From positions 147,533 through 211,532 of the forward strand of contig CAYOEM010000003.1 in assembly GCA_964402975.1 (NCBI GenBank): a stretch of 64,000 nucleotides of DNA, given 5' to 3'. Below the pieces are notes generated by a model. The model was not told the origin of the DNA, made no database searches, and saw only the letters and a list, made by a program, of their open reading frames with translations. This document shows, in pieces, positions 51,719 through 60,136 of the stretch. Each line of letters begins with the position of its first letter. Position 1 is the stretch's first letter. The stretch comes from CAMDKS01 sp964402975 (GTDB lineage: Bacteria > Bdellovibrionota_B > Oligoflexia > Oligoflexales > RGVZ01). A program made the translations under genes and the position numbers.

Positions 51719-53221
51719 TTAGGATTCTATTTTCACCCAGACACTTTTGACCCTGGTGTAACTATCTAGAGAGTGAATGGCCATTTCCTTGCCCCAACCA
51801 CTTTCCTTGAAGCCGCCAAAAGGTGCCGCGAAGTCATAACATCCGTAACGATTGATAAACACTTGGCCTGCATCAAGTTGCCCAGCAACGCGCATTGCGC
51901 GATCAATGTCTTTTGAATAGAGCCCCGCTGCGAGGCCATACTTTGAATCGTTAGCTAACTGGATGGCTTCAGCTTCCGTTTTAAATTTTGTGACCGCCAA
52001 GACCGGTCCAAAAATTTCTTCCTGGAAGATGGTCATTTTTGCAGTGACATCGGTAATGATTGTGGGTCTGACAAAACAGCCTTTTGCGTTTGCACCTGTG
52101 GTATCTCGATGCCCTCCAGCAATGATGCGCCCACCTTCTTTTTTGCCGATGTCGATATAGCCTAGGATTTTTTTCATGTGATCTTCAAAACACTGAGGTC
52201 CTTGATGTGTGTCGGCAGAGAAAGGATCGCCGCAGCGCACAGCTTCTGCTTTTTTGATGAGCTTTTGCATAAACTCATCGTGGATACTTTCATGAATGAT
52301 AAGCCTTGTCGGCTCGGAGCATTTTTCACCTTTGTGAGAAAACATGGCTGTAAATGATCGATCTGCAACGGAATCGAGGTTCCCGGCATCTTGAAAGATG
52401 ATGTTGGGGGACTTTCCGCCGAGCTCAAGTGTGACAGGCTTTAGATTTGATTCGGCTGAGGCCTTCAGTACATAACGGCCAGTGGACGTACCACCAGTGA
52501 ATGAAATCTTATTGACGAGAGAGTGTCTTGTTAGCGCGTCTCCCGCCGTTGCGCCACCCAAAACCACATTGAATACACCGGTAGGTAGAATTTTTTTATC
52601 ACGGATAATTTCAGCGAGGCGCACCATCGTCAAAGACGTCTGCGGAGCGGGTTTAACCACCACGGTATTGCCCATGGCAAGAGCCGGCGCAATTTTCCAG
52701 CAGGCTAGTAGCAATGGGAAGTTCCAAGGTACAACCAACGCACATACGCCAACCGGTTCTCTTTTTGTGAAGTTTAGAAATCCTTCGGCGACGGGGCTTG
52801 TCTCACCGTAAAGCTTATCAACCCAGCCGGCATAGTAATCAAATACGTCCGCACTTTCGGGAAGGTCATCAATAAAGGCTTCGGCGTAGGTTTTGCCGTT
52901 TGAAATCGTTTCAAGGGTCGCAAGCTCCACTTGGTGCTCGCGGATGGCGCTTGCAATAGCGCGAATTTTTTCGACCCGTTGGGCTCTGGAAAGTCCGCGC
53001 CAAGCTTGACTCACGAATGCTTTTTGTGCTGCCTGAACGGCTTGATCCACGTGGGCTGGACTAGACTCAAAATGCGCGGCAATCGGTGAACCGTCAGCAG
53101 GGTTGAGTGGAGTGAAAGCTGAGCCTGACGCTGTCAGTGGCTCGTTATTTACAAAGCCGGTGATTTTGCGTTCCAGCCATTTTTTGGCCCAATCTCGGGC
53201 CGGAGGCGTCATCGTCGTCAT
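51719..53221 (-). CDS. Aldehyde dehydrogenase
   Basis: 500-residue NAD(P)-dependent aldehyde dehydrogenase. Catalytic Cys in GEKCSEPTRL, general base Glu in VTLELGGKSPN, NAD-binding FTGGTSTGRYV, and the C-terminal ESGWGKEMAIHSLDSYT block. It oxidises an aldehyde to an acid; the substrate is unknown, though the betaine/aminoaldehyde type is similar in pattern. It lies 23 bases upstream of the MAL-like gene and 36 bases downstream of the oxygenase on the same strand, so the three likely act on one pathway. Confidence 0.93.
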   Translation of the reverse strand: MTTMTPPARDWAKKWLERKITGFVNNEPLTASGSAFTPLNPADGSPIAAHFESSPAHVDQAVQAAQKAFVSQAWRGLSRAQRVEKIRAIASAIREHQVELATLETISNGKTYAEAFIDDLPESADVFDYYAGWVDKLYGETSPVAEGFLNFTKREPVGVCALVVPWNFPLLLACWKIAPALAMGNTVVVKPAPQTSLTMVRLAEIIRDKKILPTGVFNVVLGGATAGDALTRHSLVNKISFTGGTSTGRYVLKASAESNLKPVTLELGGKSPNIIFQDAGNLDSVADRSFTAMFSHKGEKCSEPTRLIIHESIHDEFMQKLIKKAEAVRCGDPFSADTHQGPQCFEDHMKKILGYIDIGKKEGGRIIAGGHRDTTGANAKGCFVRPTIITDVTAKMTIFQEEIFGPVLAVTKFKTEAEAIQLANDSKYGLAAGLYSKDIDRAMRVAGQLDAGQVFINRYGCYDFAAPFGGFKESGWGKEMAIHSLDSYTRVKSVWVKIES

Positions 53222-53257
53222 CTCGTCACGTCCTTGTATTTTTCAGCATCAATGCCG

Positions 53258-54115
53258 TTAGAAAGTTGGCTTTGTCGCCAAAGGTTTTTGTCTTCCGTAG
53301 CGCATCTCAAGCAGGTGCGGCGTACTACACACGTTCGGCTGGGAGTCAAACCCAAAGAGTCCCATCAGTCTGGATGTTTTTCCTTTGATCGGTGTAACGC
53401 GGTGTATGGAATATCGACCTTTGAATAACACCAAAGTGCCTGGATGGTTCTTAATACGGATAACTCGGGAGTTGTCACCGTTTAGTAGTTTTTTAACGTC
53501 TTCATAGTTTTCCGCTTTTTCGTTTCTAATGAGCGGTACGTATTCAAATTCACCGCCGGCATCAGATGACTGAACGGAAAGAGACGTGACAAAGTCTGTT
53601 TGGTCAAAATGCCACCGAAGATAATCGTCTTGCACCATGACGGATAGGTTTAACCCCCCCATAGGGTCACCATAGCGGTAAATGGCTGGCAGCTGCATAA
53701 TAGCGCCGACAAACTTCATGAGAGGGTCGTATTCGTATATTCGTCTCAGTAGTGAAATTTCAGGATATTGATCGTAAGCGATAACGCCCACGCGAGTGGT
53801 TTCTGTCATATTGATTGGATGGTCTTTGGGGAGCTTCTCATTACCTGGAGCGAGATAGGCGTTTCCGGTGACAGGTTTAAAGAACGCGTCTTTTTCGAGA
53901 GCCCGACTTTCTTCCTGTAGCAAGGTTAGAGCGTTCGGCGTGATGAAATCAGGCATTTCACAGGCACCTAATTTTGCAATTGACTGACGGCACCCTTTCA
54001 GGAGCTCCTGGGCGGCCGGTGACGTTAGATCCTTGATGGGATATCGTTTGAAGTTAATGATGTCGTCAAAGTTTGTGAGTTCCTGCAGTGACTTTATCAG
54101 TGCTGTGTTCGACAT
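53258..54115 (-). CDS. 2-oxoglutarate/Fe(II) oxygenase-like protein
   Basis: 285 residues from ATG 54115 (MSNTALIK), six bases after GGAGG; a longer frame is rejected. The iron-binding facial triad is visible: HFD in YLRWHFDQTDF and the distal His in GRYSIHRVTPI, followed by the oxoglutarate-binding Arg in KTSRLMGLF. The HxD (not HxG or HxA) form predicts a hydroxylase, not a halogenase. The substrate is unknown. First gene of the operon with the aldehyde dehydrogenase and MAL-like enzyme, which suggests hydroxylation of an amino acid or related acid. Confidence 0.82.
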   Translation of the reverse strand: MSNTALIKSLQELTNFDDIINFKRYPIKDLTSPAAQELLKGCRQSIAKLGACEMPDFITPNALTLLQEESRALEKDAFFKPVTGNAYLAPGNEKLPKDHPINMTETTRVGVIAYDQYPEISLLRRIYEYDPLMKFVGAIMQLPAIYRYGDPMGGLNLSVMVQDDYLRWHFDQTDFVTSLSVQSSDAGGEFEYVPLIRNEKAENYEDVKKLLNGDNSRVIRIKNHPGTLVLFKGRYSIHRVTPIKGKTSRLMGLFGFDSQPNVCSTPHLLEMRYGRQKPLATKPTF

Positions 54116-54260
54116 GATTGGCCTCCATCGTTTTCGGTCGGTTGTGAGCCTAAACGTCCTGAAATTATCCCAAGATTTCAGATGGGAGACCAATTAAAAA
54201 CGCGTTTAGGTTAGATTTATGGCCGGTTCATGTTCGTTTTGCACAAAAAATCGCCAGTAA

Positions 54261-55085
54261 TCAATATTTGCAGAGGCAGTTCTTCTTAGGCGGTGTTGGC
54301 GGTGTTGGCGGTGTTGGCGGTGGTGGAGGTTCAGCCGGAGGCGGAGCTTCGACCGTATAGTTCAATTCTTGAACGAGTGAAGGAACACCGTTTTTGGAGC
54401 ATAAGACGGCGCGTACCTTGTACCTTCCGGCAGATCCGGTCGGATATGTTAATGGATTAGATTGTCGACACGTCGGATTTGACAAAGCGGCTCCGCGAGA
54501 CGCCATGGTGTAGCGAATGGTTTGTCCTAGTTGAAGATTTTGAACAGCGATCGGCGTCCCAATTTTAAGCGTTGAGGACTCGCGCGTATCAAAAATGGGA
54601 GCCTCTGGGATTTTAAGTGTAAATTCGGCATTTGCTGGCATCGAGTCCGGCCGTAATTCCGCAGTGCGTCTTGCTTTGGCGGCCACGATGAGATCGCGTG
54701 CGGAGAAATTTGGGATGTAGAATTTTACGTGATAAGGGCTGTGTTCGTTCTCGGTGACAGGATCGTAGAGTTTGCCGCCCGACAGTGCGAAGAAATCGTA
54801 GGTATATCCTGCAGGAGGCATGGTTTTTTGATTCGGAGCAGTTTGGAGAGCGCACCCATAAATGGAAGTGTTTGGATCGATGCTGGAAACGCCAGCGCAA
54901 GAAAGATAGGTTCCTGTGACCACAATTGGATCGGCTGCATCGATTTCAGTTATTTTTGCGTCCGCTGATTTTTCTTTCTTTTTTTCTGGCTCTTGAGGGT
55001 ATGCTTCGCTCGAAAAACTCTGATCACTGCAGGAGCTTTGCAGTAGAGTCGCGAGTATGAAAATTTTGAGCGATACTAGTTTCAT
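54261..55085 (-). CDS. Lipoprotein with Pro-rich C-terminus
   Basis: 274 residues from ATG 55085, which begins a signal peptide ending in lipobox LLQSSC. The mature part contains a Lys-rich stretch, then a beta-rich region with several Cys. From about residue 245 it becomes PPPAEPPPPPTPPTPP, coded by a nine-base tandem repeat (54289-54325). It ends NCLCKY. Not recognised. The Pro-rich rod could project a small Cys-containing tip from the membrane. Confidence 0.72.
   Translation of the reverse strand: MKLVSLKIFILATLLQSSCSDQSFSSEAYPQEPEKKKEKSADAKITEIDAADPIVVTGTYLSCAGVSSIDPNTSIYGCALQTAPNQKTMPPAGYTYDFFALSGGKLYDPVTENEHSPYHVKFYIPNFSARDLIVAAKARRTAELRPDSMPANAEFTLKIPEAPIFDTRESSTLKIGTPIAVQNLQLGQTIRYTMASRGAALSNPTCRQSNPLTYPTGSAGRYKVRAVLCSKNGVPSLVQELNYTVEAPPPAEPPPPPTPPTPPTPPKKNCLCKY
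54289..54325. repeat. Nine-base tandem repeat in the lipoprotein gene
   Basis: Three copies of GGCGGTGTT followed by a partial degenerate copy, coding for Pro-Pro-Thr units near the C-terminus. Such a repeat can change length by slippage. Confidence 0.8.
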
Positions 55086-55229
55086 GTTAGCTCTCAAGGT
55101 TTGGTTTGCCCGGTACAAACCCTCGATCGGACGAACAAATGGCTGACTTCAAGAAAAACTAAAAATCAAATAATTACTGCCTCTTGAGTTCGAACATTTC
55201 GGCGGGTATATTTTTTAGGGAGTTGACGT

Positions 55230-55829
55230 TTGAAATCTAAAGGAAAAAAAAGCAAACGATGCGGATGGGCCGTTGGGTCAATCTATGAACGTTACCACGA
55301 CGAAGAGTGGGGGCGTCCAGTATATGACGATAAGCGGCTCTTCGAGTTTCTTATACTTGAAGGTGCCCAAGCTGGACTCTCGTGGATCACGATTTTGAAA
55401 AAGCGAGCAGCTTATCGACGCGCGTTTGCCGGGTTTGATCCAATTAAGGTCGCCAGGTTTGACCAAAAGAAACTTACCAAGTTACTCGAGGATCCGGGTA
55501 TTGTCAGAAATCGGCTCAAGATTCAAGCCGCCTTGACAAACGCGCGAGCGTTTCTTGAAGTCCAAAGGGAGTTTGGTAGTTTTTCAAACTACGTGTGGCA
55601 GTTTGTGGACGGTCAGCCTTTGGTCAAATTTAGACGAAATCTTAAATCTGTGCCGACTAGAACGCCTCAGTCCGATGCCCTCAGCAAAGATCTTCGGCAC
55701 CGAGGTTTCAAATTCGTAGGCACGACGATTTGTTATGCTTTTATGCAAGCATGTGGTTTGGTTGATGATCACGTGGCCACGTGTCATTTGGCAAAAAATA
55801 AGTCCAAGGCCCGGTCAAATAGAGTATGA
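55230..55829 (+). CDS. tag: 3-methyladenine DNA glycosylase I
   Basis: Tag removes 3-methyladenine from alkylated DNA. 199 residues, near the usual 187. Family blocks are CGWAVG at the zinc-binding N-terminus, YHDEEWGRPVYDD, FEFLILEGAQAGLSW, the glycosylase Glu in that same segment, GFKFVGTTICYAFMQA and the zinc His/Cys in VDDHVATCH. The start is TTG 55230, eight bases after AGGGAG; no ATG fits. It ends in a basic tail (KNKSKARSNR). Monocistronic. Confidence 0.95.
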   Translation: MKSKGKKSKRCGWAVGSIYERYHDEEWGRPVYDDKRLFEFLILEGAQAGLSWITILKKRAAYRRAFAGFDPIKVARFDQKKLTKLLEDPGIVRNRLKIQAALTNARAFLEVQREFGSFSNYVWQFVDGQPLVKFRRNLKSVPTRTPQSDALSKDLRHRGFKFVGTTICYAFMQACGLVDDHVATCHLAKNKSKARSNRV

Positions 55830-55929
55830 CCCCATGTGTTTAGTAGGTTTATGCGGTGGCCTTTACTAGATTTTTGTCGATTGATACCCTTATAGCTACC
55901 GTCCAGGGTGATTTCTTGGGAGCCTCTTC

Positions 55930-57138
55930 ATGACATTACGGCATATTAATAGACTTATGATCTCGGTGCTAATTTTGCTCTCTTGCAGAACCGTCAGCCC
56001 TCGCGCTACGGCTGAGCTTCGCAACGATCCAGCCGGCGAAAAACTTAAGCTCATGAAGTCAGCTGGGGATCTTGTGGATTTATTTGTTTTTCCGTCACCC
56101 AGTAAGCCGGATCATGTAGCTCTGGGACTCAACGTCGTGGCGAGCTCCAAGGAGCAGGCATTTTTCTCGGACAAGGTCAACTATGCGTTCTATTTGCGGG
56201 AAATCCCATCGGCCAAGCCAGGTAAGGCTCCAACTCTGAAAGTGCGGGATTTTGGCGAGAAAGTTATCATGTGTTGGTTTAGTACGCCTAAAGACACATC
56301 TCGTCACGAGGGTTATTGTTCACTTCCGAAAATTGGGCAAGTGAACTCTAAGCTCGGAGAGGTGGCCACAGGGGACGCCGTTTTGTTCTATCACGGTTTA
56401 AGGCGTGATCCGTTCGAAATGTCTCGTAAGACGATAAAGCCATTCCTAGCGGGAAAGTCGGCTCCAAAACTTGAGATGAAACAACCCAGGTCTCAAAACG
56501 TATTGAGTGTTGTTCTTGAGTTCAATCCCGCCGAAATTTTTGGGCGTGATGTTGATTTACTTGCAGTCGTTGCACAGAGTTACACGACGTCTTCGAATGG
56601 GAGTCAGCAAGTGATTGATCGTTTGGGTCGCCCTCATGTCAAAGATCTGTTGATGCCCCCATCATCTGACTCCGACGACTTGGGGGATCGTTACAAAACA
56701 GAGAGGCCTTTTGAAGTGATCGATAAAAATCGGCTTCTTTATGGCGAGCGATTTTCTGACAACGTATCCAAGTTTGATCAACTGGATAAGTCTATCCAAT
56801 GGGACGATGATAGTCGGATAAAAGTTGTGGATGTTTTACTCGATGACTATCTTGTGTTTTCCATGATGAATTCAAAAAATGGAACCAGGTTTCTTGCGAT
56901 CGAAGACGCAGCATTGAATGGTAAAACCATCCAGTCGTTCGGTGGTCGAGGTGTTGGAGAAGACTCTTTTGGCGGCGTTTGGAGCTTTTTAGTCGCTAGG
57001 CAAATCCCTGCGCAGTCTGAAACGGTTTCAAAGAAAAAGAAGAAGAATGAAGCTCAGTTCCCTTACTTTGCGCCCCCAGATCCCAAGTGGGCGGGAGTTG
57101 AAGGACAGAGGCCAGAACGTCCTAACATTCGTTGGTAG
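55930..57138 (+). CDS. Lipoprotein of unknown function
   Basis: 402 residues. Signal peptide MTLRHINRLMISVLILLSC with lipobox Cys 19. The mature domain is beta-rich with charged loops, has a single second Cys (KVIMCWFS), and ends in a Lys-rich stretch and a Pro-rich segment (PYFAPPDPKW). Family not recognised. It ends 12 bases before the convergent glycosyltransferase gene. A terminator was not seen between them. Confidence 0.75.
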   Translation: MTLRHINRLMISVLILLSCRTVSPRATAELRNDPAGEKLKLMKSAGDLVDLFVFPSPSKPDHVALGLNVVASSKEQAFFSDKVNYAFYLREIPSAKPGKAPTLKVRDFGEKVIMCWFSTPKDTSRHEGYCSLPKIGQVNSKLGEVATGDAVLFYHGLRRDPFEMSRKTIKPFLAGKSAPKLEMKQPRSQNVLSVVLEFNPAEIFGRDVDLLAVVAQSYTTSSNGSQQVIDRLGRPHVKDLLMPPSSDSDDLGDRYKTERPFEVIDKNRLLYGERFSDNVSKFDQLDKSIQWDDDSRIKVVDVLLDDYLVFSMMNSKNGTRFLAIEDAALNGKTIQSFGGRGVGEDSFGGVWSFLVARQIPAQSETVSKKKKKNEAQFPYFAPPDPKWAGVEGQRPERPNIRW

Positions 57139-57149
57139 AGCTTTCAAAG

Positions 57150-58193
57150 TTATAAGAGCTGCTGAAGTTTTTCGAGCACTAAGTCCACAGATAAATCATT
57201 CATACATTTGAAGTGGCTTAAAGGGCATTTTTGGTGCCCGTGATCGCCGCACGGACGGCAGGAGAGTTCGGTCTGCGCTATAAGACTCTTATCGGCTAGG
57301 GGTGAAAACCCCATAGAGGGAACGGTAGCACCAAAAATCGCCAGTGTCGGCACATTAAAGGCGGATGCATAATGTATGGGGGAGCTATCATTTGAAATCA
57401 AGCATCGCAAATGAGCATAGATTCCTGGTAGGTCCTTTAAATCCGTTTTACCAGCTAGGTTTAGCAGTCGCGTTGCCGCTGCGGGTGTCGATGTTAGACT
57501 CGAGGCTTCGATAAAATTGCACGCCGTCTGGTCCTCTGAACCGCCGATTAAAACGATACCGTAATCAGATTTTTCAAGTAAATGGGTGACTAGGCTTGCG
57601 TATTTAGCTGAGGGCCAGCGTTTTGTTGCCCAAACGCTGCCCGGCGCAAGGCCAATCCACTTGAGATTTTGATTCACGATCGCTTTGGCATACTCGGGTA
57701 AATGTTTTTGAGGGAGCATAGGGCGACGGCCTAGGAACTGTTTTCGCGAAAGCCCGAGTCCCTCCAGTAAAAGGGCGATCCTATCCGCCTCGTGGAATAC
57801 CGCTACGCGCGGTACCGACACCTTGGCTGTCCAGGAAAAAGTGGTCTCGCAGTACGTGATGGTGGGGTAGCCGAGAATGCGGGCCAGGATCGTTGAACGG
57901 AGACTTTTGTGTGGTTGTAAAATCACGGGTGAGCGCATGGCCAGATGCCGGATCGATGTTCGGACTCTTAACAGGGGCGTCACAAGACCTTCACGCTTGT
58001 TAAAAACGTGCATGCTGTTTAAAAGCGGATGATTGTCTAGGGCCTGTGCGCCAGCTTTTGTGGTGATCAAGTGCTGTTTAATACCAGGAGCGGCGTTGGC
58101 CAATGATGCCATGGCCGACGTCGTCAAAACCACGTCACCAATGAAGCTGGTCTGCAGCCAAATCACGTCACTGATGTCATTTAGAGGTTTCAT
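57150..58193 (-). CDS. Glycosyltransferase family 9 (heptosyltransferase-like)
   Basis: 347-residue GT9 enzyme, the family of ADP-heptose:LPS heptosyltransferases (WaaF/RfaF). It has the N-terminal WLQTSFIGDVVLTTSAM, the nucleotide-binding PGSVWATKRWP, LIGGSEDQ, and NDSSPIHYASAFNVPTLAIFGATVP. LPS-core heptose transfer at the cytoplasmic face is the likely role, but other GT9 sugars are possible. A Cys/His-rich C-terminal stretch (CRPCGDHGHQKCP) is seen in many family members. Overlaps the upstream acetyltransferase gene by four bases (ATGA). Confidence 0.92.
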   Translation of the reverse strand: MKPLNDISDVIWLQTSFIGDVVLTTSAMASLANAAPGIKQHLITTKAGAQALDNHPLLNSMHVFNKREGLVTPLLRVRTSIRHLAMRSPVILQPHKSLRSTILARILGYPTITYCETTFSWTAKVSVPRVAVFHEADRIALLLEGLGLSRKQFLGRRPMLPQKHLPEYAKAIVNQNLKWIGLAPGSVWATKRWPSAKYASLVTHLLEKSDYGIVLIGGSEDQTACNFIEASSLTSTPAAATRLLNLAGKTDLKDLPGIYAHLRCLISNDSSPIHYASAFNVPTLAIFGATVPSMGFSPLADKSLIAQTELSCRPCGDHGHQKCPLSHFKCMNDLSVDLVLEKLQQLL

Positions 58194-58648
58194 CGGTTCT
58201 CGATATTGAGTTTATAGACAAATGCGTTTTCTCCATTGCTGTAATAGTTAGGCCTGACCATGATTTTAGAGAACCCGGCTCTTTCGTAAAGATCAATGGC
58301 TCTTGTGTTGCTCTGCCTGACCTCAAGGGTGATGGCTGATATAGCATCACTGGATTTTACACGCATCACGAGGTCAGTGAGTAGGGCCTTACCAACGCCC
58401 TGGCCCCTTGAGTTTTGGTGAGAGTAAATGAATAACAACTCGCAATCGTCACCGTTGACTGTGGCCAGATACCAGCCGATGGGTCGTCCGTCCGCCTTGG
58501 CCACAGCACTGAAGAAGTTTGGGCTGGCTTGCATTGTATTTTTGCAGCTCTCTAGTGACCAGAACTCACCCGAGATTGTCCATGCTTGCGCCAGTTCATG
58601 TATTTCCGTTGAAAGTTGGTCGGTGCTGTTGATTTCAATGATCTTCAT
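58190..58648 (-). CDS. GNAT acetyltransferase, RimI-like
   Basis: 152 residues from ATG 58648, which overlaps the preceding stop in ATGA; an earlier frame start is rejected. GNAT motif A is visible as FIYSHQNSRGQGVGKALLTDLV, with motif B at ITLEVRQSNTRAIDLYERAGFSK, the acetyl-CoA-binding pattern typical of RimI, which acetylates the N-terminus of ribosomal protein S18. RimI is a likely but unproven identity. Middle gene of a three-gene translationally coupled string. Confidence 0.82.
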   Translation of the reverse strand: MKIIEINSTDQLSTEIHELAQAWTISGEFWSLESCKNTMQASPNFFSAVAKADGRPIGWYLATVNGDDCELLFIYSHQNSRGQGVGKALLTDLVMRVKSSDAISAITLEVRQSNTRAIDLYERAGFSKIMVRPNYYSNGENAFVYKLNIENR

Positions 58649-59229
58649 ATCCCGGGATTCACACTTTTCCATGCCTTCGCACCGTCAAAGAATCTGACGA
58701 TTGACCGAGTCTGTAAATCATTTTCCCAGTTGCTCTGGCCGTCTTTATTGGGGGACGTGATCGACGCTTTCCCGCGGCGATAATTTTCAACCGTGGCGAT
58801 CCTCAGTATTTCCGTCTCCAGCTCAGCCTTCGTTAGCGCCAGTCGCGTAAGCGCAGTTTTGAATTGGGGAACGTTTGCAGACGTTTTTTCTGACCTGGCT
58901 CTTAATTTCTGGATTGCTTCTTTGGTGGGGCGAAATCCCGAAGACTTCGTGGCTTCCTGGTGAATCATCATTTCTTTGACAAACGCATCTAAAGCGGTAG
59001 CCCAGTTTGACTCATTCACAACTTGTGATGATTCTGGATTGTCACGAAGAGACTCTTTTACGTTGAGATAGCTTTCCAATTGGAGCTGGGTGTAGGGGAT
59101 GTTGTTGATGGCAACCAAGACCCTGTCAGCTAACTGTGGTGGAGTTTGAGCAAATGCCGCCAGCGCTATAAATAAATTGATCTTTATGATGGCGAAAATC
59201 AGGAACACCTTAAGCGAATTGTGCTTCAT
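58645..59229 (-). CDS. SurA N-terminal-like exported protein
   Basis: 194 residues. Signal peptide (KVFLIFAIIKINLFIALAAFA), then a helical segment with VLVAINNIPYTQLQLESYLN and FVKEMMIHQEATKSSGFRPT, reminiscent of SurA/PpiC chaperone N-domains. There is no parvulin domain. This points to a periplasmic holdase for outer-membrane proteins, as an inference. Its stop overlaps the acetyltransferase start. Confidence 0.75.
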   Translation of the reverse strand: MKHNSLKVFLIFAIIKINLFIALAAFAQTPPQLADRVLVAINNIPYTQLQLESYLNVKESLRDNPESSQVVNESNWATALDAFVKEMMIHQEATKSSGFRPTKEAIQKLRARSEKTSANVPQFKTALTRLALTKAELETEILRIATVENYRRGKASITSPNKDGQSNWENDLQTRSIVRFFDGAKAWKSVNPGI

Positions 59230-59428
59230 AAGTTCCGTTAACCTCGTTGTTGCGATAGCAAAGGTGTTAGTTCATCGATTCCCCTGTTCGTTATGTCTAC
59301 TAGGGGATTGCTGGCTAGTAGTTTACACGAAAGTTGGTGTGCTTGGCATACGGGAATTAAAGGGTCTCTTAGACAGTAATCTCCGAAGTTCGCCACAAAA
59401 AAATTTTTAAAAACGTTGATGAGAGGGC

Positions 59429-59456
59429 TTGACAAGAGGAACAAGGCTTGTAAAGC
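59429..59456 (+). promoter_or_regulatory. Probable sigma-70 promoter of the HU gene
   Basis: TTGACA (59429-59434) and TAAAGC (59451-59456) with a 16-base spacer, about 50 bases before the HU ATG. ACAAG and CTTGT flank the -10 box as an inverted repeat. Confidence 0.55.
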
Positions 59457-59508
59457 TTGTCGTCAGGTTAAACCTGAAACGCTTTTTTTGAACTTCTAGG
59501 AGGATCCT

Positions 59509-59781
59509 ATGAACAAGGCAGAACTTATCGAAGCTGTATCCAAAGTCACAGAAATGACGAAAGCTGACACAGAGCGCGCAATTGACGCTGTGATCGACGT
59601 CGTTTCAAAAAACATCAAGAAAAAAGACGGCGTTAAGCTTGTTGGTTTCGGTACCTTCGCAGTATCATCCCGCAAGGCTCGCGTTGGTCGCAACCCACAA
59701 ACTGGCGAAGAGATCCAAATCCCAGCTCGCAAAGTTCCTGTGTTCCGCCCAGGCAAAGAGCTTAAGGATGCAGTTCGCTAA
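59509..59781 (+). CDS. hup: HU-type DNA-binding protein
   Basis: 90-residue HU/IHF-family nucleoid protein, standard length. MNKAELIEAVS begins the N-terminal helices, GFGTFAVSSRKARVGRNPQTGEEI is the beta arm that enters the DNA minor groove (with the conserved RxGRNPQTG), and VPVFRPGKELKDAV closes it. A strong AGGAGG precedes the ATG and codon use is biased, as in highly expressed genes. Alone in its transcript, with promoter and terminator identified. Confidence 0.97.
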   Translation: MNKAELIEAVSKVTEMTKADTERAIDAVIDVVSKNIKKKDGVKLVGFGTFAVSSRKARVGRNPQTGEEIQIPARKVPVFRPGKELKDAVR

Positions 59782-59805
59782 TTGATTCCATAATAATTAG
59801 CTATG

Positions 59806-59838
59806 AAGAAGCCCCGCACTTTGAGTGCGGGGCTTCTT
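59806..59838 (+). terminator. HU gene terminator
   Basis: AAGAAGCCCCGCACT and AGTGCGGGGCTTCTT form a 15-pair perfect stem with a three-base loop. Confidence 0.92.
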
Positions 59839-59863
59839 GCTTAAGTCCTAAATTAAGAACTAA

Positions 59864-60058
59864 TTAAACTTCTTCGGCCTCATCGAGGAAATCAACGAGT
59901 TTGAATTTTAGCATCTCTTTAGATGATATAATCCGCATTTCGCCGTCCGCATCGCTATCATCCTCACGGGCAAGGAGGTATGCATCCTCTTTACTGTGGT
60001 AGTTAAGCACTATCCACATCTCTCTGGCGGCTTTGTCATAAATGCGAAAGGGCACCAT
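59864..60058 (-). CDS. Small acidic protein of unknown function
   Basis: 64 residues. The start has a good ribosome-binding site (AAGGAG). The product is acidic, with no signal or membrane segment. It has a mixed fold-like sequence: MWIVLNYHSKEDAYLLAR then an Asp-rich DDSDADGEM and a helical FKLVDFLDEAEEV end. The real-gene call rests on ribosome-binding site, composition and isolated position; no family is recognised. Confidence 0.6.
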   Translation of the reverse strand: MVPFRIYDKAAREMWIVLNYHSKEDAYLLAREDDSDADGEMRIISSKEMLKFKLVDFLDEAEEV

Positions 60059-60136
60059 GGTTTATGTTCTCCTTCATCAAAATTTCAATAACAGCAAGAT
60101 TATCATGTTCATCGCTAGTAATACAGACCCCGCAAT

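Noticed and set aside
55278..55787. Minus-strand frames within tag
   Set aside because: They mirror a conserved gene on the other strand.
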